Counted from the stretch's first letter, positions 1 through 5,628 are shown. The stretch is 5,628 nucleotides of DNA from Deltaproteobacteria bacterium (GCA_016218905.1 JACRCS010001083.1:1-5628); one strand, 5' to 3'. Translations and numbers: made by a program. Notes: generated from the letters alone by a model not told the origin.

Positions 1-28
1 GAGCCCCGCGAACGTGGTCGCGGGGCTC
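1..28. terminator. Perfect 10-bp GC-rich inverted repeat, probable terminator
   Basis: Bases 1-10 (GAGCCCCGCG) are exactly complementary to bases 19-28, with an 8-base loop (11-18) whose outer A-T can add an eleventh pair. It lies 85 bases beyond the stop of the minus-strand TolC gene. A minus-strand transcript would meet the hairpin and then leave the window, so any U-tract is out of view. On the plus strand the hairpin is followed by GTGAAGG, which is not a U-tract. It may end the TolC operon, a plus-strand gene arriving from the left, or both. The stem is certain; its role as terminator is inferred. Confidence 0.5.
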
Positions 29-78
29 GTGAAGGGTCCGCTGAGCGCGGAGAACGGGGAAAGCCCCGGCTCCGGCCC

Positions 79-103
79 GCCCGGTGCCGTCAAGGCGCCG
101 GGC
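79..103 (-). terminator. Hairpin directly after the TolC stop codon
   Basis: Bases 79-88 pair with 94-103 around a 5-base loop (89-93): ten positions, nine of them Watson-Crick. The odd position is a G-U pair in plus-strand RNA and an A-C mismatch in minus-strand RNA. The stem begins 10 bases after the TolC stop codon. No U-run follows, so it is not a textbook intrinsic terminator. It could protect the mRNA 3' end, or pause polymerase together with the hairpins nearer the left edge. Confidence 0.35.
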
Positions 104-113
104 TCAGAGTCGG

Positions 114-1772
114 TCACGGGCGGGCCCCCTCCTCCGCCGCAGCCCTCTCGATCGGTACCGGCAGACCGGCGATCTCGACGTTCTTGACCTGCAGGAGATC
201 GCCCACGGCCTTGTGCCAGGAGACCATCGACTTCAGGTAGCCGGCGATCGCCAGCAGCTCGTTCGACCGCGCCGTCGAGAGGTCGTTCTGAACCTGGGCG
301 ACCGTGAACGAGGTCGTCATGCCGTTGTCGAACTTCTTGCGCTCGGCATCGAGGTTCCGGTCGGCGAGCTCGCGTCCCTTCTTCGCGGCCGCGACCGAAC
401 GACGGGCCGTGTCGACGTTCCGGGCCGCGGTGCGGACCTCGAGGGAGAGGTTCTGCTTGAGGAGGGCGAGGTTCGTATTCGCCAGATCGAGATCGGTGGC
501 GGCGATCGCCGCGTTCGCCTTGGCCGTCCGGTTGCCCAGGGGAACGGAGAAGGCGAGGCCGATCGACCAGTTCGGGTAGTCGACGCTCCCGATCTGGGAG
601 ATGGCGCCCGAGTAGCTCGAGCCTTCCGTGACGGCGTCGTTGTTGTAGCCGACACCCGCGAGACCGTAAGAGCCCTTCGCGTCGAGTCTCGGCTTGAGCT
701 CGTTCCGGTTGAAAACGAGGCTGACCTTCTTCGACTCGATGTCGACGAGGGCCTGCTTCACCTCAGGCCTCACCTCGATCGCGGACCGGATTCCGGCCTC
801 GACGTCGATGGTGACCTTCTCCTCGGAGGGCTTGTCCATCGGGACGATCGGACGGCTCCAGGTCGAGAGGTCCGTGACGTTCAGGAGCCTCTTCAGGCGG
901 TCCTGGGCGTCCCCGATCTGCCCCTCGGCGAGGATGATCTCCTGCTCGCGCTGGGCGATCGTCACCTCGGTCTGGACGATCTCGATCGGGGCGAGCGCCC
1001 CGACGTCGATCTTGATCTTGGTGATCCGGTTGAAGTCGTTCGCGCGGTCGAGAGCTTCCTTCTTGGACTCGAGGTTCGCGTTGGCGTAGACGAGATCCCA
1101 GTACGCGTTCTCGACGAGCTGCACCGCGTTCTGGATGGTCACGACGAAGTCCCACGCCGACGCGTCCTGAAGGAGACGGCTCTGGACGACGAGGCGGGTG
1201 TTCACGTCCCGACCGAAGCCCCTGAGGATGGGCTGGGTGACGGACGCGGTCAGACCGGTCTCGAGCTTCGGGTTGATCTCGACGTAGCCCGGGATCGGCG
1301 TCTTGGTCGGGGAGTCGGACCGCTCGCCGACGAACCCGAGGCTGTACTCCGTGCCGATCTGGGTGAGGCCGCCGATCCCGAGATCGAAACGCTGCGCCTT
1401 CGAGGCCGGGGCCTGGAAGCTGCTGGTGGTCGGAGTCTCGCGCGAGCTGGCGTTGACGGCCGCCGTGAGGCTCGGGTCGAAGGCGCCCGACGCGGCTCCG
1501 ATACTGAAACCCGTCCGCTGGTAAGTGAGGGAGGCGACGTCCAGGTCGAGCGTGTTGCGCAGGGCGAACTCGATGGCCTGGGCGAGGGTCAGCTCGATCT
1601 TCTCCCCCTCGGGAAGGGGCTGGGCCTGCCTTTGCCCGCTCCCGATCGGAACGATCACGCGGGCGCCCGGCTCGGCGGCGAGGGCGGCTCCGCTCCAGAA
1701 CGGCGTGAGGGCGAGGAGCGCGGCCGCGGCCGCGCGGCGCGGGAAGCGGCGCTCCCGATCGTCGGTGTTCAA
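114..1772 (-). CDS. TolC-family outer membrane efflux/secretion channel protein
   Basis: The 552-residue product belongs to the TolC/OEP family: trimeric beta-barrel plus alpha-helical tunnels that carry substrates from inner-membrane exporters across the periplasm and outer membrane. Residues 1-32 form a signal peptide: arginine-rich start, hydrophobic AAAAALLAL stretch, likely cut after the ALA at 30-32. Two OEP repeats follow, about 61-300 and 330-525. Hallmarks are TQPILRGFG (179-187) before the first helical hairpin, VGALAPIEIVQTE (257-269), the barrel strand IGLAFSVPLGNR (404-415) and FDNGMTTSFTVAQVQNDL (481-498). The protein is somewhat longer than E. coli TolC. I chose the TTG start at 1772 because a perfect AAGGAGG lies 5 bases upstream and the signal peptide then starts correctly. 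A GTG at 1799 would add nine residues and has no comparable site. It is last in an operon with two ABC ATPases. The family is certain; substrate and inner-membrane partner are unknown. Confidence 0.95.
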   Translation of the reverse strand: MNTDDRERRFPRRAAAAALLALTPFWSGAALAAEPGARVIVPIGSGQRQAQPLPEGEKIELTLAQAIEFALRNTLDLDVASLTYQRTGFSIGAASGAFDPSLTAAVNASSRETPTTSSFQAPASKAQRFDLGIGGLTQIGTEYSLGFVGERSDSPTKTPIPGYVEINPKLETGLTASVTQPILRGFGRDVNTRLVVQSRLLQDASAWDFVVTIQNAVQLVENAYWDLVYANANLESKKEALDRANDFNRITKIKIDVGALAPIEIVQTEVTIAQREQEIILAEGQIGDAQDRLKRLLNVTDLSTWSRPIVPMDKPSEEKVTIDVEAGIRSAIEVRPEVKQALVDIESKKVSLVFNRNELKPRLDAKGSYGLAGVGYNNDAVTEGSSYSGAISQIGSVDYPNWSIGLAFSVPLGNRTAKANAAIAATDLDLANTNLALLKQNLSLEVRTAARNVDTARRSVAAAKKGRELADRNLDAERKKFDNGMTTSFTVAQVQNDLSTARSNELLAIAGYLKSMVSWHKAVGDLLQVKNVEIAGLPVPIERAAAEEGARP

Positions 1773-1777
1773 GACGT

Positions 1778-1784
1778 CCTCCTT
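1778..1784 (-). promoter_or_regulatory. Strong Shine-Dalgarno site that fixes the TolC start
   Basis: On the minus strand bases 1784-1778 read AAGGAGG, a perfect anti-16S match, followed by 5 bases and then TTG at 1772-1770. It lies inside the reading frame that would begin at GTG 1799, so the upstream GTG is unlikely to be the real start. A strong site combined with a weak TTG codon is a plausible way to set the expression level. Confidence 0.75.
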
Positions 1785-1808
1785 GCGAGGTGTATCCACG
1801 CGAATCCG

Positions 1809-2867
1809 TTACGAAAACGGGGCGGAAAAGTTTCCCCCTCGGCGGGGTTCCGGGTCGTGGCAGGCGTACCGCCGGATCGTACTCCCCGGCTCGATCCGCT
1901 CGTCCGGACGCTGCTCCCGGCACGCGTCGCCCGCACGCGGACAGCGGGGGTGGAAGGGGCAACCGGAAGGGGGATTGGCGAGTGAGGCAGGGTCGCCCGC
2001 GCTCATCCGGCGCCGCGAGGCGTCCGGGTCTTCCCTCCTGCCGGGTCCGGGCCGCGAGGCCAGGAGAAGGGCCGTGTAGGGGTGACGGGGTGCCCCGAGG
2101 ACCTCGTCCGTGGGCCCCTCCTCGACGATCCGGCCGAGATACATGACCGCGGTCCGGTCGGCGAGGTGTCTCACGACCCCGAGATCGTGCCCGATGAAGA
2201 GGTACGCCGGGCGCGAAGGAGTCGTCTCCTGGAGCTCGAGGAGGAGGTTCAGGACCTGCGCGCGAATAGAGACGTCGAGCGCCGAGACCGGCTCGTCCAG
2301 GACGACGAGCTTCGGCTCCGTGGCCAGGGCCCGGGCGATGGCGATTCGTTGCCGCTGGCCGCCCGAGAACTCCCCCGGGCGCCGGTCGGCGGCCTGCCGA
2401 GGCAGGCCGACCGCGTCGAGCCGGGCGGGAACGCGCTCGCGGCGCTCGGCACGGCTCCCGATGCGATGGATGGCGAGCGGCTCGCCGACGATGGCGGCGA
2501 CGGTCATCCGCGGGTTGAGCGAGCTGCCCGGGTCCTGGAAGACGACGCCGATGTCCCGACGCGCCCGGTCCAGCTCGGCACGCGAAATCGAAAGCCAATC
2601 CCGGCCGTCGAAAAGGATGGCTCCGTTGTCGGGCGTGAGGAGGCGCAGAACGAGCCGGGCCGTCGTGCTCTTGCCCGAGCCCGACTCGCCGACGAGGGCG
2701 AGGGTCTCGCCGGCGGCGAGGTCGAAGGAAACGTCGGCAACGGCGCGGACCTCGCGACGGATCCCCCCCCAGAGGAGCGAGCGGGAGGCGCGAAACGCCT
2801 TCGAGAGGCCTCGCACCGAAAGAAGGGGCTCGGGGCCCGCTCCCGCAGAGGGCGCGTCGACCGTCAT
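1809..2867 (-). CDS. ABC transporter ATP-binding protein, DppF/OppF (oligopeptide/Sap) class
   Basis: This 352-residue ATPase would sit on the cytoplasmic face of an ABC transporter and hydrolyse ATP as the F half of a D/F heterodimer. Visible motifs: Walker A GESGSGKST (60-68), Q-loop Q111 in VVFQDPGSSLNP, signature FSGGQRQR (167-174), Walker B LVVLDEP (187-193), D-loop SALD (195-198) and switch histidine H227 in IGHDLG. All key residues are present. The C-terminal oligo/dipeptide domain has HPYT (262-265) and cysteines C303, C309, C316 and C336, spaced like the [4Fe-4S] ligands of characterised Dpp ATPases. The ATG at 2867 overlaps the stop of the upstream ATPase gene as ATGA and has AGGGGAG 8 bases upstream, so the in-frame GTG at 2945 is rejected. 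FSGGQRQR suggests the F rather than D subunit. Substrate unknown; peptides, nickel or polyamines are all possible in this class. Confidence 0.95.
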   Translation of the reverse strand: MTVDAPSAGAGPEPLLSVRGLSKAFRASRSLLWGGIRREVRAVADVSFDLAAGETLALVGESGSGKSTTARLVLRLLTPDNGAILFDGRDWLSISRAELDRARRDIGVVFQDPGSSLNPRMTVAAIVGEPLAIHRIGSRAERRERVPARLDAVGLPRQAADRRPGEFSGGQRQRIAIARALATEPKLVVLDEPVSALDVSIRAQVLNLLLELQETTPSRPAYLFIGHDLGVVRHLADRTAVMYLGRIVEEGPTDEVLGAPRHPYTALLLASRPGPGRREDPDASRRRMSAGDPASLANPPSGCPFHPRCPRAGDACREQRPDERIEPGSTIRRYACHDPEPRRGGNFSAPFS

Positions 2868-3859
2868 CGGCGTTTCTCCCCTGCGAGAAAGCAGGCAACC
2901 CGCCCGCCGGGAAGGTCCACGGTGCCGGGGTGCTCGACGGCGCACCGGTCGAAGGCGGCCGGGCAGCGAGGAGCGAAACGACAGCCCCGTGGCCCGCTCC
3001 CCGGCTCGGGCACGGTGCCGCCGATCGCCGAGAGCTTCGCCCGCCCCGCCCCCTCCGCCGCGTCGGGACTCGAGGCGAGGAGCGCCTTCGTGTACGGGTG
3101 CTCGGGTGCCCTGAGAAGTCGTTCCACGGGCGCCACCTCGACGATCTCGCCCGCGTACATCACGAGGGCGCGGTCGGCCACCTCGGCGACGATACAGAGG
3201 GAGTGCGTAACGAGGAGGACCGCGAGGCCGAGCTCGTCGCGCAAGCGGAGCAGGAGATCGAGAATCTGCGCCTGAATCGTCATGTCGAGCGCCGTCGTCG
3301 GCTCGTCCGCGACGAGAAGCGCCGGACCTCCCGCGAGCGCGAGGGCCATCATCGCGCGCTGCCTCATACCTCCGGACATCCGGTGCGGCAGGTCACCCAT
3401 CCGCGCTTCCGGGTCGGGCAGCGCCACGCGCGAGAGCCACGAGAGAGCCTCCGAGCGAGCCTCGGCCCGGGAGAGGGCGAGGTGACGCCGGAGAACGGCG
3501 ATCAGCTCGCTTCCGATCGTCCGAACGGGATCGAGGTCGGCTCCCGGCTCCTGGTAGACGAATCCGATCCCGCCACCTCGCAGGTGTCTCAGCTCCCGCT
3601 CGGGAAGCGCGGCGACGTCTCGCCCCTCGAAGACGATCTCGCCAGCGATACGCCGGCCCGGCTCGGGCACCAGATCGAGGAGCGAGAGGCCCGTGACCGT
3701 CTTGCCCGAGCCCGACTCGCCGACGAGCGCGACGACCTCTCCCCGCGAAACGTCGAACGACACGCCGTCGACGACACGCGTGTCGCCGAACGCGACGACG
3801 AGGGACCGCACGGAGAGGAGCGGCGCGTCGCGCGCGGCGTCGGAGGGGGCACGGCTCAT
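2864..3859 (-). CDS. ABC transporter ATP-binding protein, DppD/OppD (oligopeptide/Sap) class
   Basis: The 331-residue product is the likely D partner of the next gene's F-type ATPase. Motifs: Walker A GESGSGKT (47-54), Q-loop Q103 in [11 protein letters not shown], signature MSGGMRQR (161-168, the form typical of D subunits), Walker B LLVADEP (181-187), TALD D-loop (189-192) and switch histidine H219. The C-terminal domain has HPYT (254-257), IGGTVPEP (279-286) and cysteines C293, C299, C306 and C323, the expected [4Fe-4S] set. Two motifs depart from the usual form: THSLC after the switch histidine instead of THDLG, and GADLDP instead of a TSLNP-like Q-loop continuation. The ATG at 3859 gives a normal N-terminus. 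A longer frame from GTG 3949 would run through the divergent promoter into the neighbouring gene. It is first in a three-gene operon with no permease gene in the window, so its transporter is incomplete here. Confidence 0.94.
   Translation of the reverse strand: MSRAPSDAARDAPLLSVRSLVVAFGDTRVVDGVSFDVSRGEVVALVGESGSGKTVTGLSLLDLVPEPGRRIAGEIVFEGRDVAALPERELRHLRGGGIGFVYQEPGADLDPVRTIGSELIAVLRRHLALSRAEARSEALSWLSRVALPDPEARMGDLPHRMSGGMRQRAMMALALAGGPALLVADEPTTALDMTIQAQILDLLLRLRDELGLAVLLVTHSLCIVAEVADRALVMYAGEIVEVAPVERLLRAPEHPYTKALLASSPDAAEGAGRAKLSAIGGTVPEPGSGPRGCRFAPRCPAAFDRCAVEHPGTVDLPGGRVACFLAGEKRR
2876..2882 (-). promoter_or_regulatory. Ribosome-binding site at the ATGA junction of the two ATPase genes
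   Basis: Minus-strand AGGGGAG (2882-2876) sits 8 bases before ATG 2867, inside the last codons of the upstream ATPase gene. Start and stop share ATGA (2867-2864). This indicates translational coupling and roughly equal synthesis of the two subunits, as expected for a heterodimer. Confidence 0.7.
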
Positions 3860-3875
3860 CGGGACCGCGATATTA
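3860..3875 (-). promoter_or_regulatory. Predicted near-leaderless promoter of the ABC ATPase-TolC operon
   Basis: On the minus strand TAATAT (3875-3870) resembles a sigma-70 -10 box (4 of 6 matches to TATAAT) and is an AT-rich island in GC-rich DNA. Exactly 10 bases follow before ATG 3859, so transcription would start about 4 bases before the codon. No Shine-Dalgarno is visible. I could not find a convincing -35 at 16-18 bp spacing. Confidence 0.5.
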
Positions 3876-3890
3876 CCGGCGCGACGCCCC

Positions 3891-3929
3891 TTTCCGTTTC
3901 GATCCGGCCCTGCTACGGTTCCCGGCCGT
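3891..3929 (+). promoter_or_regulatory. Predicted near-leaderless promoter of the deoxyhypusine-synthase-like gene
   Basis: The extended -10 TGCTACGGT (3911-3919; hexamer TACGGT at 3914-3919) is preceded at 17 bp by TTTCCG (3891-3896), a weak -35 with 3 of 6 consensus positions. The hexamer ends exactly 10 bases before ATG 3930, giving a leader of about 4 bases. No purine-rich Shine-Dalgarno site precedes the start codon. Confidence 0.5.
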
Positions 3930-5192
3930 ATGGCCAAGCAGAAAGCCACGAGCCCCTACCTCTCCGGTCGCCGGATCGCGCCCCGCCCCGTCCGGGGAAG
4001 CGTCCGCGCCGCGGACCTGATCGACCAGACGTTCTCCGCATACAACGCCGCCCGCCTCCGCGAGGGATGCGGCCTCGTCGCGAAGAGACTGCTCGACCCG
4101 GATGTGACGGTCGGGGTCTCGCTGACGGGGGCCCTCACGCCCGCCGGACTCGGCCTGGCCTGCATCATCCCGCTCATCAAGGCCGGCTTCATCGATTGGA
4201 TGATCTCCACGGGCGCGAACCTCTACCACGACGTCCACCACGGGCTCGGGATGCCGATCCACGAGGGGAAGCCGACGTTCGACGACGTCGCCCTCCGCAA
4301 CGACGGCGTCATTCGGATCTACGACATCGTCTTCCCCTACGAGGTCCTTCTCGACACCGACGCCTTCTTCCGCGAGATGCTCAAGGCTCCCGACTTCCAG
4401 CGGCCGATGTCGACGGCGGAGTTCCACTGGCTCGCGGGCCGCTACCTCGCCGCACGTCAGAAGAAGCTCGGCGTTCCACCCGACCAGTCGGTCCTCGCTT
4501 CGGCTTACAAGTACGACTTCCCGATCTACACGAGCTCCCCCGGCGACTCCTCGATCGGGATGAACGTCGCGAGGCGCGCCCTCGAGGGGGGTGGGTTCTC
4601 CTTCGACGTTTCCGCCGACGTGAACGAGACGGCCTCGATCGTCTATGCGGCCAAGAGATCGGGCGGGAAGAGCGCCGTCCTCATCGTCGGGGGCGGGAGC
4701 CCGAAGAACTTCCTTCTCCAGACCGAGCCCCAGATCCAGGAGGTCCTCGGAATCGACGAGGCGGGGCACGACTTCTTCCTCCAGTTCACCGACGCGCGGC
4801 CCGACACGGGGGGTCTGTCGGGGGCAACGCCGTCCGAGGCGGTCTCGTGGGGCAAGATCGACCCGAGCGCCCTGCCCGACACCGTCGTCTGCTACTGCGA
4901 CGCGACGATCGCCCTGCCGCTCCTGACGGCCTACGCGCTGGCGCGGCACGCGCCGCGCCCCCTCAAGAGGCTTTACCGGCGGCGCGAGGAGATGATGGGA
5001 ACGCTCCGCACGGCGTTCGAGGCGGCCCGGCGCGGCGAGGGGCTCAGTCAACGCGCTCCGGTCGACTACCACGCCAAGCTCCGCGAGAACGGCCCGGCGA
5101 AGAAGGCGCACGGCGGTTTCCGGACGCACTCCGCCTTCGGCGAGACGAAGAAGGGGAAACCCTCCAGCAGAAAACCGGCGAAAGACGGCTGA
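3930..5192 (+). CDS. Deoxyhypusine synthase-family protein (bacterial type, probable polyamine-modifying enzyme)
   Basis: The 420-residue cytosolic enzyme belongs to the NAD-dependent deoxyhypusine synthase family, whose members move an aminobutyl group from spermidine to an acceptor through a lysine imine. The signature SEAVSWGKI (302-310) contains the catalytic lysine K309 with E303 and W307. NAD-fold landmarks include [12 protein letters not shown] (64-75), [10 protein letters not shown] (92-101), [13 protein letters not shown] (198-210), [11 protein letters not shown] (251-261) and TGGLSGATP (293-301). Bacteria lack eIF5A, the eukaryotic and archaeal acceptor, so true deoxyhypusine synthesis is unlikely; some bacterial and plant homologues make homospermidine. 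By recalled alignment to human DHS, polyamine ligands D243, H288 and D316 correspond to M211, N260 and L296. A lysine-rich tail (about 371-420) extends past the conserved fold. I chose ATG 3930 because homology begins there; upstream codons overlap the promoter and the divergent gene. It appears monocistronic. Confidence 0.92.
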   Translation: MAKQKATSPYLSGRRIAPRPVRGSVRAADLIDQTFSAYNAARLREGCGLVAKRLLDPDVTVGVSLTGALTPAGLGLACIIPLIKAGFIDWMISTGANLYHDVHHGLGMPIHEGKPTFDDVALRNDGVIRIYDIVFPYEVLLDTDAFFREMLKAPDFQRPMSTAEFHWLAGRYLAARQKKLGVPPDQSVLASAYKYDFPIYTSSPGDSSIGMNVARRALEGGGFSFDVSADVNETASIVYAAKRSGGKSAVLIVGGGSPKNFLLQTEPQIQEVLGIDEAGHDFFLQFTDARPDTGGLSGATPSEAVSWGKIDPSALPDTVVCYCDATIALPLLTAYALARHAPRPLKRLYRRREEMMGTLRTAFEAARRGEGLSQRAPVDYHAKLRENGPAKKAHGGFRTHSAFGETKKGKPSSRKPAKDG

Positions 5193-5204
5193 CGACGGTG
5201 GCCG

Positions 5205-5628
5205 TCAGGAGGTCGCGAAGGGCTTCAGCTCTTTGAGCCGGTCGGGGACGTCGCGGTAACCGGCGCTCGAGCCGAAGATCTCGAGATAGGTCCGGTAGGC
5301 TCCCTCGCGGTCCCCGATCTGCTCCTGGACCCCGGCAAGAGCGTACTGAATGCCGAGGCGGTCGTCTTCCTTGATGCCGATCGTCTCGAGCCCCTTGCGG
5401 TACCACTTCACGGCGAGCTGAGGGAGGCCCTTCTCGAGGAAACAGAGCCCGAGCATCGCGCAGCACTCGACGGCGTGGAGCGGGTCCTTGGCGGCGAGCT
5501 GGAACTCGCCGATCGCCTCATCGGTGAGGCCCATCTCTTTGTACGCGATCCCGAGGTTGTAGTGGGTTTCGAAGTCCTCGGGCGAGAGCTGCTGCTCGAC
5601 GCCCTTCTTGAAGTCGCGGAAGATCTCC
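5205..5628 (-). CDS. TPR-repeat protein, C-terminal part (truncated by the window edge)
   Basis: The visible 140 residues are the C-terminal end of a larger protein; the frame is open to base 5628. They form a chain of tetratricopeptide repeats, helix-turn-helix units used for protein-protein scaffolding. The first unit is THYNLGIAYKEMGLTDEAI (about 21-39), the second CAMLGLCFLEKGLPQLAV (about 57-74), the third YALAGVQEQIGDREGAY (about 95-111). It closes with GYRDVPDRLKEL, a common ending for this type. An internal ATG at 5534 lies in mid-repeat and is not the start, because TPR sequence continues upstream of it. The preceding FRDFKKGVEQQL segment resembles the linker seen before terminal TPRs in long multidomain TPR proteins of Acidobacteriota and Myxococcota. 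Partners and process are unknown. It converges on the deoxyhypusine-synthase-like gene with a 12-base gap. Confidence 0.87.
   Translation of the reverse strand, partial: EIFRDFKKGVEQQLSPEDFETHYNLGIAYKEMGLTDEAIGEFQLAAKDPLHAVECCAMLGLCFLEKGLPQLAVKWYRKGLETIGIKEDDRLGIQYALAGVQEQIGDREGAYRTYLEIFGSSAGYRDVPDRLKELKPFATS

Noticed and set aside
84..1985. Long plus-strand open frame (633 codons) opposite the TolC gene
   Set aside because: The product is repetitive R/G/D/L-rich with no recognisable domain. It is the antisense shadow expected in GC-rich DNA, and the opposite strand encodes an unmistakable TolC protein.
763..2898. Minus-strand 711-codon open frame spanning the TolC and F-type ATPase genes in another frame
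   Set aside because: The translation is R/P/G-rich with no motifs and overlaps two well-supported genes on the same strand.
3693..3929. N-terminal extension of the DHS-like protein by 79 codons
   Set aside because: The extension is antisense to the D-type ATPase coding region and crosses the predicted promoter. Family homology begins only after ATG 3930.
3860..3949. N-terminal extension of the D-type ATPase to a GTG at 3949
   Set aside because: It would run through the divergent promoter region into the DHS-like coding sequence and adds 30 residues with no family match; ATG 3859 gives a normal N-terminus.
3873..5129. Minus-strand 418-codon open frame opposite the DHS-like gene
   Set aside because: Shadow of the plus-strand enzyme; V/D/E/R-rich text without a fold signature or a plausible ribosome site.
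5194..5206. Small hairpin (GACGG-TGG-CCGTC) between the convergent genes
   Set aside because: Only five pairs, a 3-base loop and no U-tract in either direction; expected by chance at this GC content.
2930..5236. Plus-strand 768-codon open frame across the D-type ATPase and DHS-like gene
   Set aside because: No domain, arginine-rich composition, and it conflicts with two genes carrying full catalytic motifs.
1..5628. Searched for CRISPR repeats, insertion-sequence ends, tRNA/rRNA genes and a defence or otherwise novel multi-gene system
   Set aside because: No spaced direct repeats, terminal inverted repeats with a transposase, or tRNA-like cloverleaf were seen. All coding space is accounted for by five recognisable families.

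Overview
The window looks like chromosomal DNA from a GC-rich (roughly two-thirds G+C by eye, not counted) diderm bacterium. A TolC-type outer-membrane channel gene with a signal peptide establishes the outer membrane. The style of the genes (bacterial deoxyhypusine-synthase-like protein, TPR protein of a type common in Acidobacteriota and Myxococcota, extended -10 promoters) suggests one of those or a neighbouring phylum. That assignment is an inference and cannot be settled from 5.6 kb.

Layout. Positions 1-113 are non-coding and unusually rich in GC hairpins; they form the 3' end of a minus-strand operon. The operon runs right to left: a DppD/OppD-type ABC ATPase (3859 to 2864), a DppF/OppF-type ABC ATPase (2867 to 1809, joined to the first by an ATGA stop/start overlap), and a TolC-family outer-membrane protein (1772 to 114, 36 bases after the second ATPase). 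A 70-base divergent intergenic region (3860-3929) separates it from a plus-strand gene for a deoxyhypusine-synthase-family enzyme (3930-5192). Twelve bases beyond that, converging on it, is the 3' end of a minus-strand TPR gene that runs off the right edge.

How the parts may work together. The two ATPases are a matched D/F pair of the peptide/nickel/Sap transporter class. Both carry the four-cysteine C-terminal domain that binds a [4Fe-4S] cluster in characterised relatives. No permease or solute-binding protein lies in the window. They are instead followed by an outer-membrane channel, which is unusual for an importer and leaves open an export or trans-envelope role.

The divergent enzyme keeps the catalytic lysine of deoxyhypusine synthase (K309). 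Compared with the human enzyme as I remember it, it has lost several polyamine-pocket residues, so it probably makes something other than deoxyhypusine, most plausibly a polyamine-type product. A polyamine link between the two divergent units is a hypothesis only.

The most notable regulatory signal is the divergent spacer. Each direction has a -10-like hexamer ending exactly 10 bases before an ATG with no Shine-Dalgarno sequence, which predicts two nearly leaderless mRNAs. The internal operon genes have clear Shine-Dalgarno sites. I see no mobile element, CRISPR array, tRNA or rRNA.
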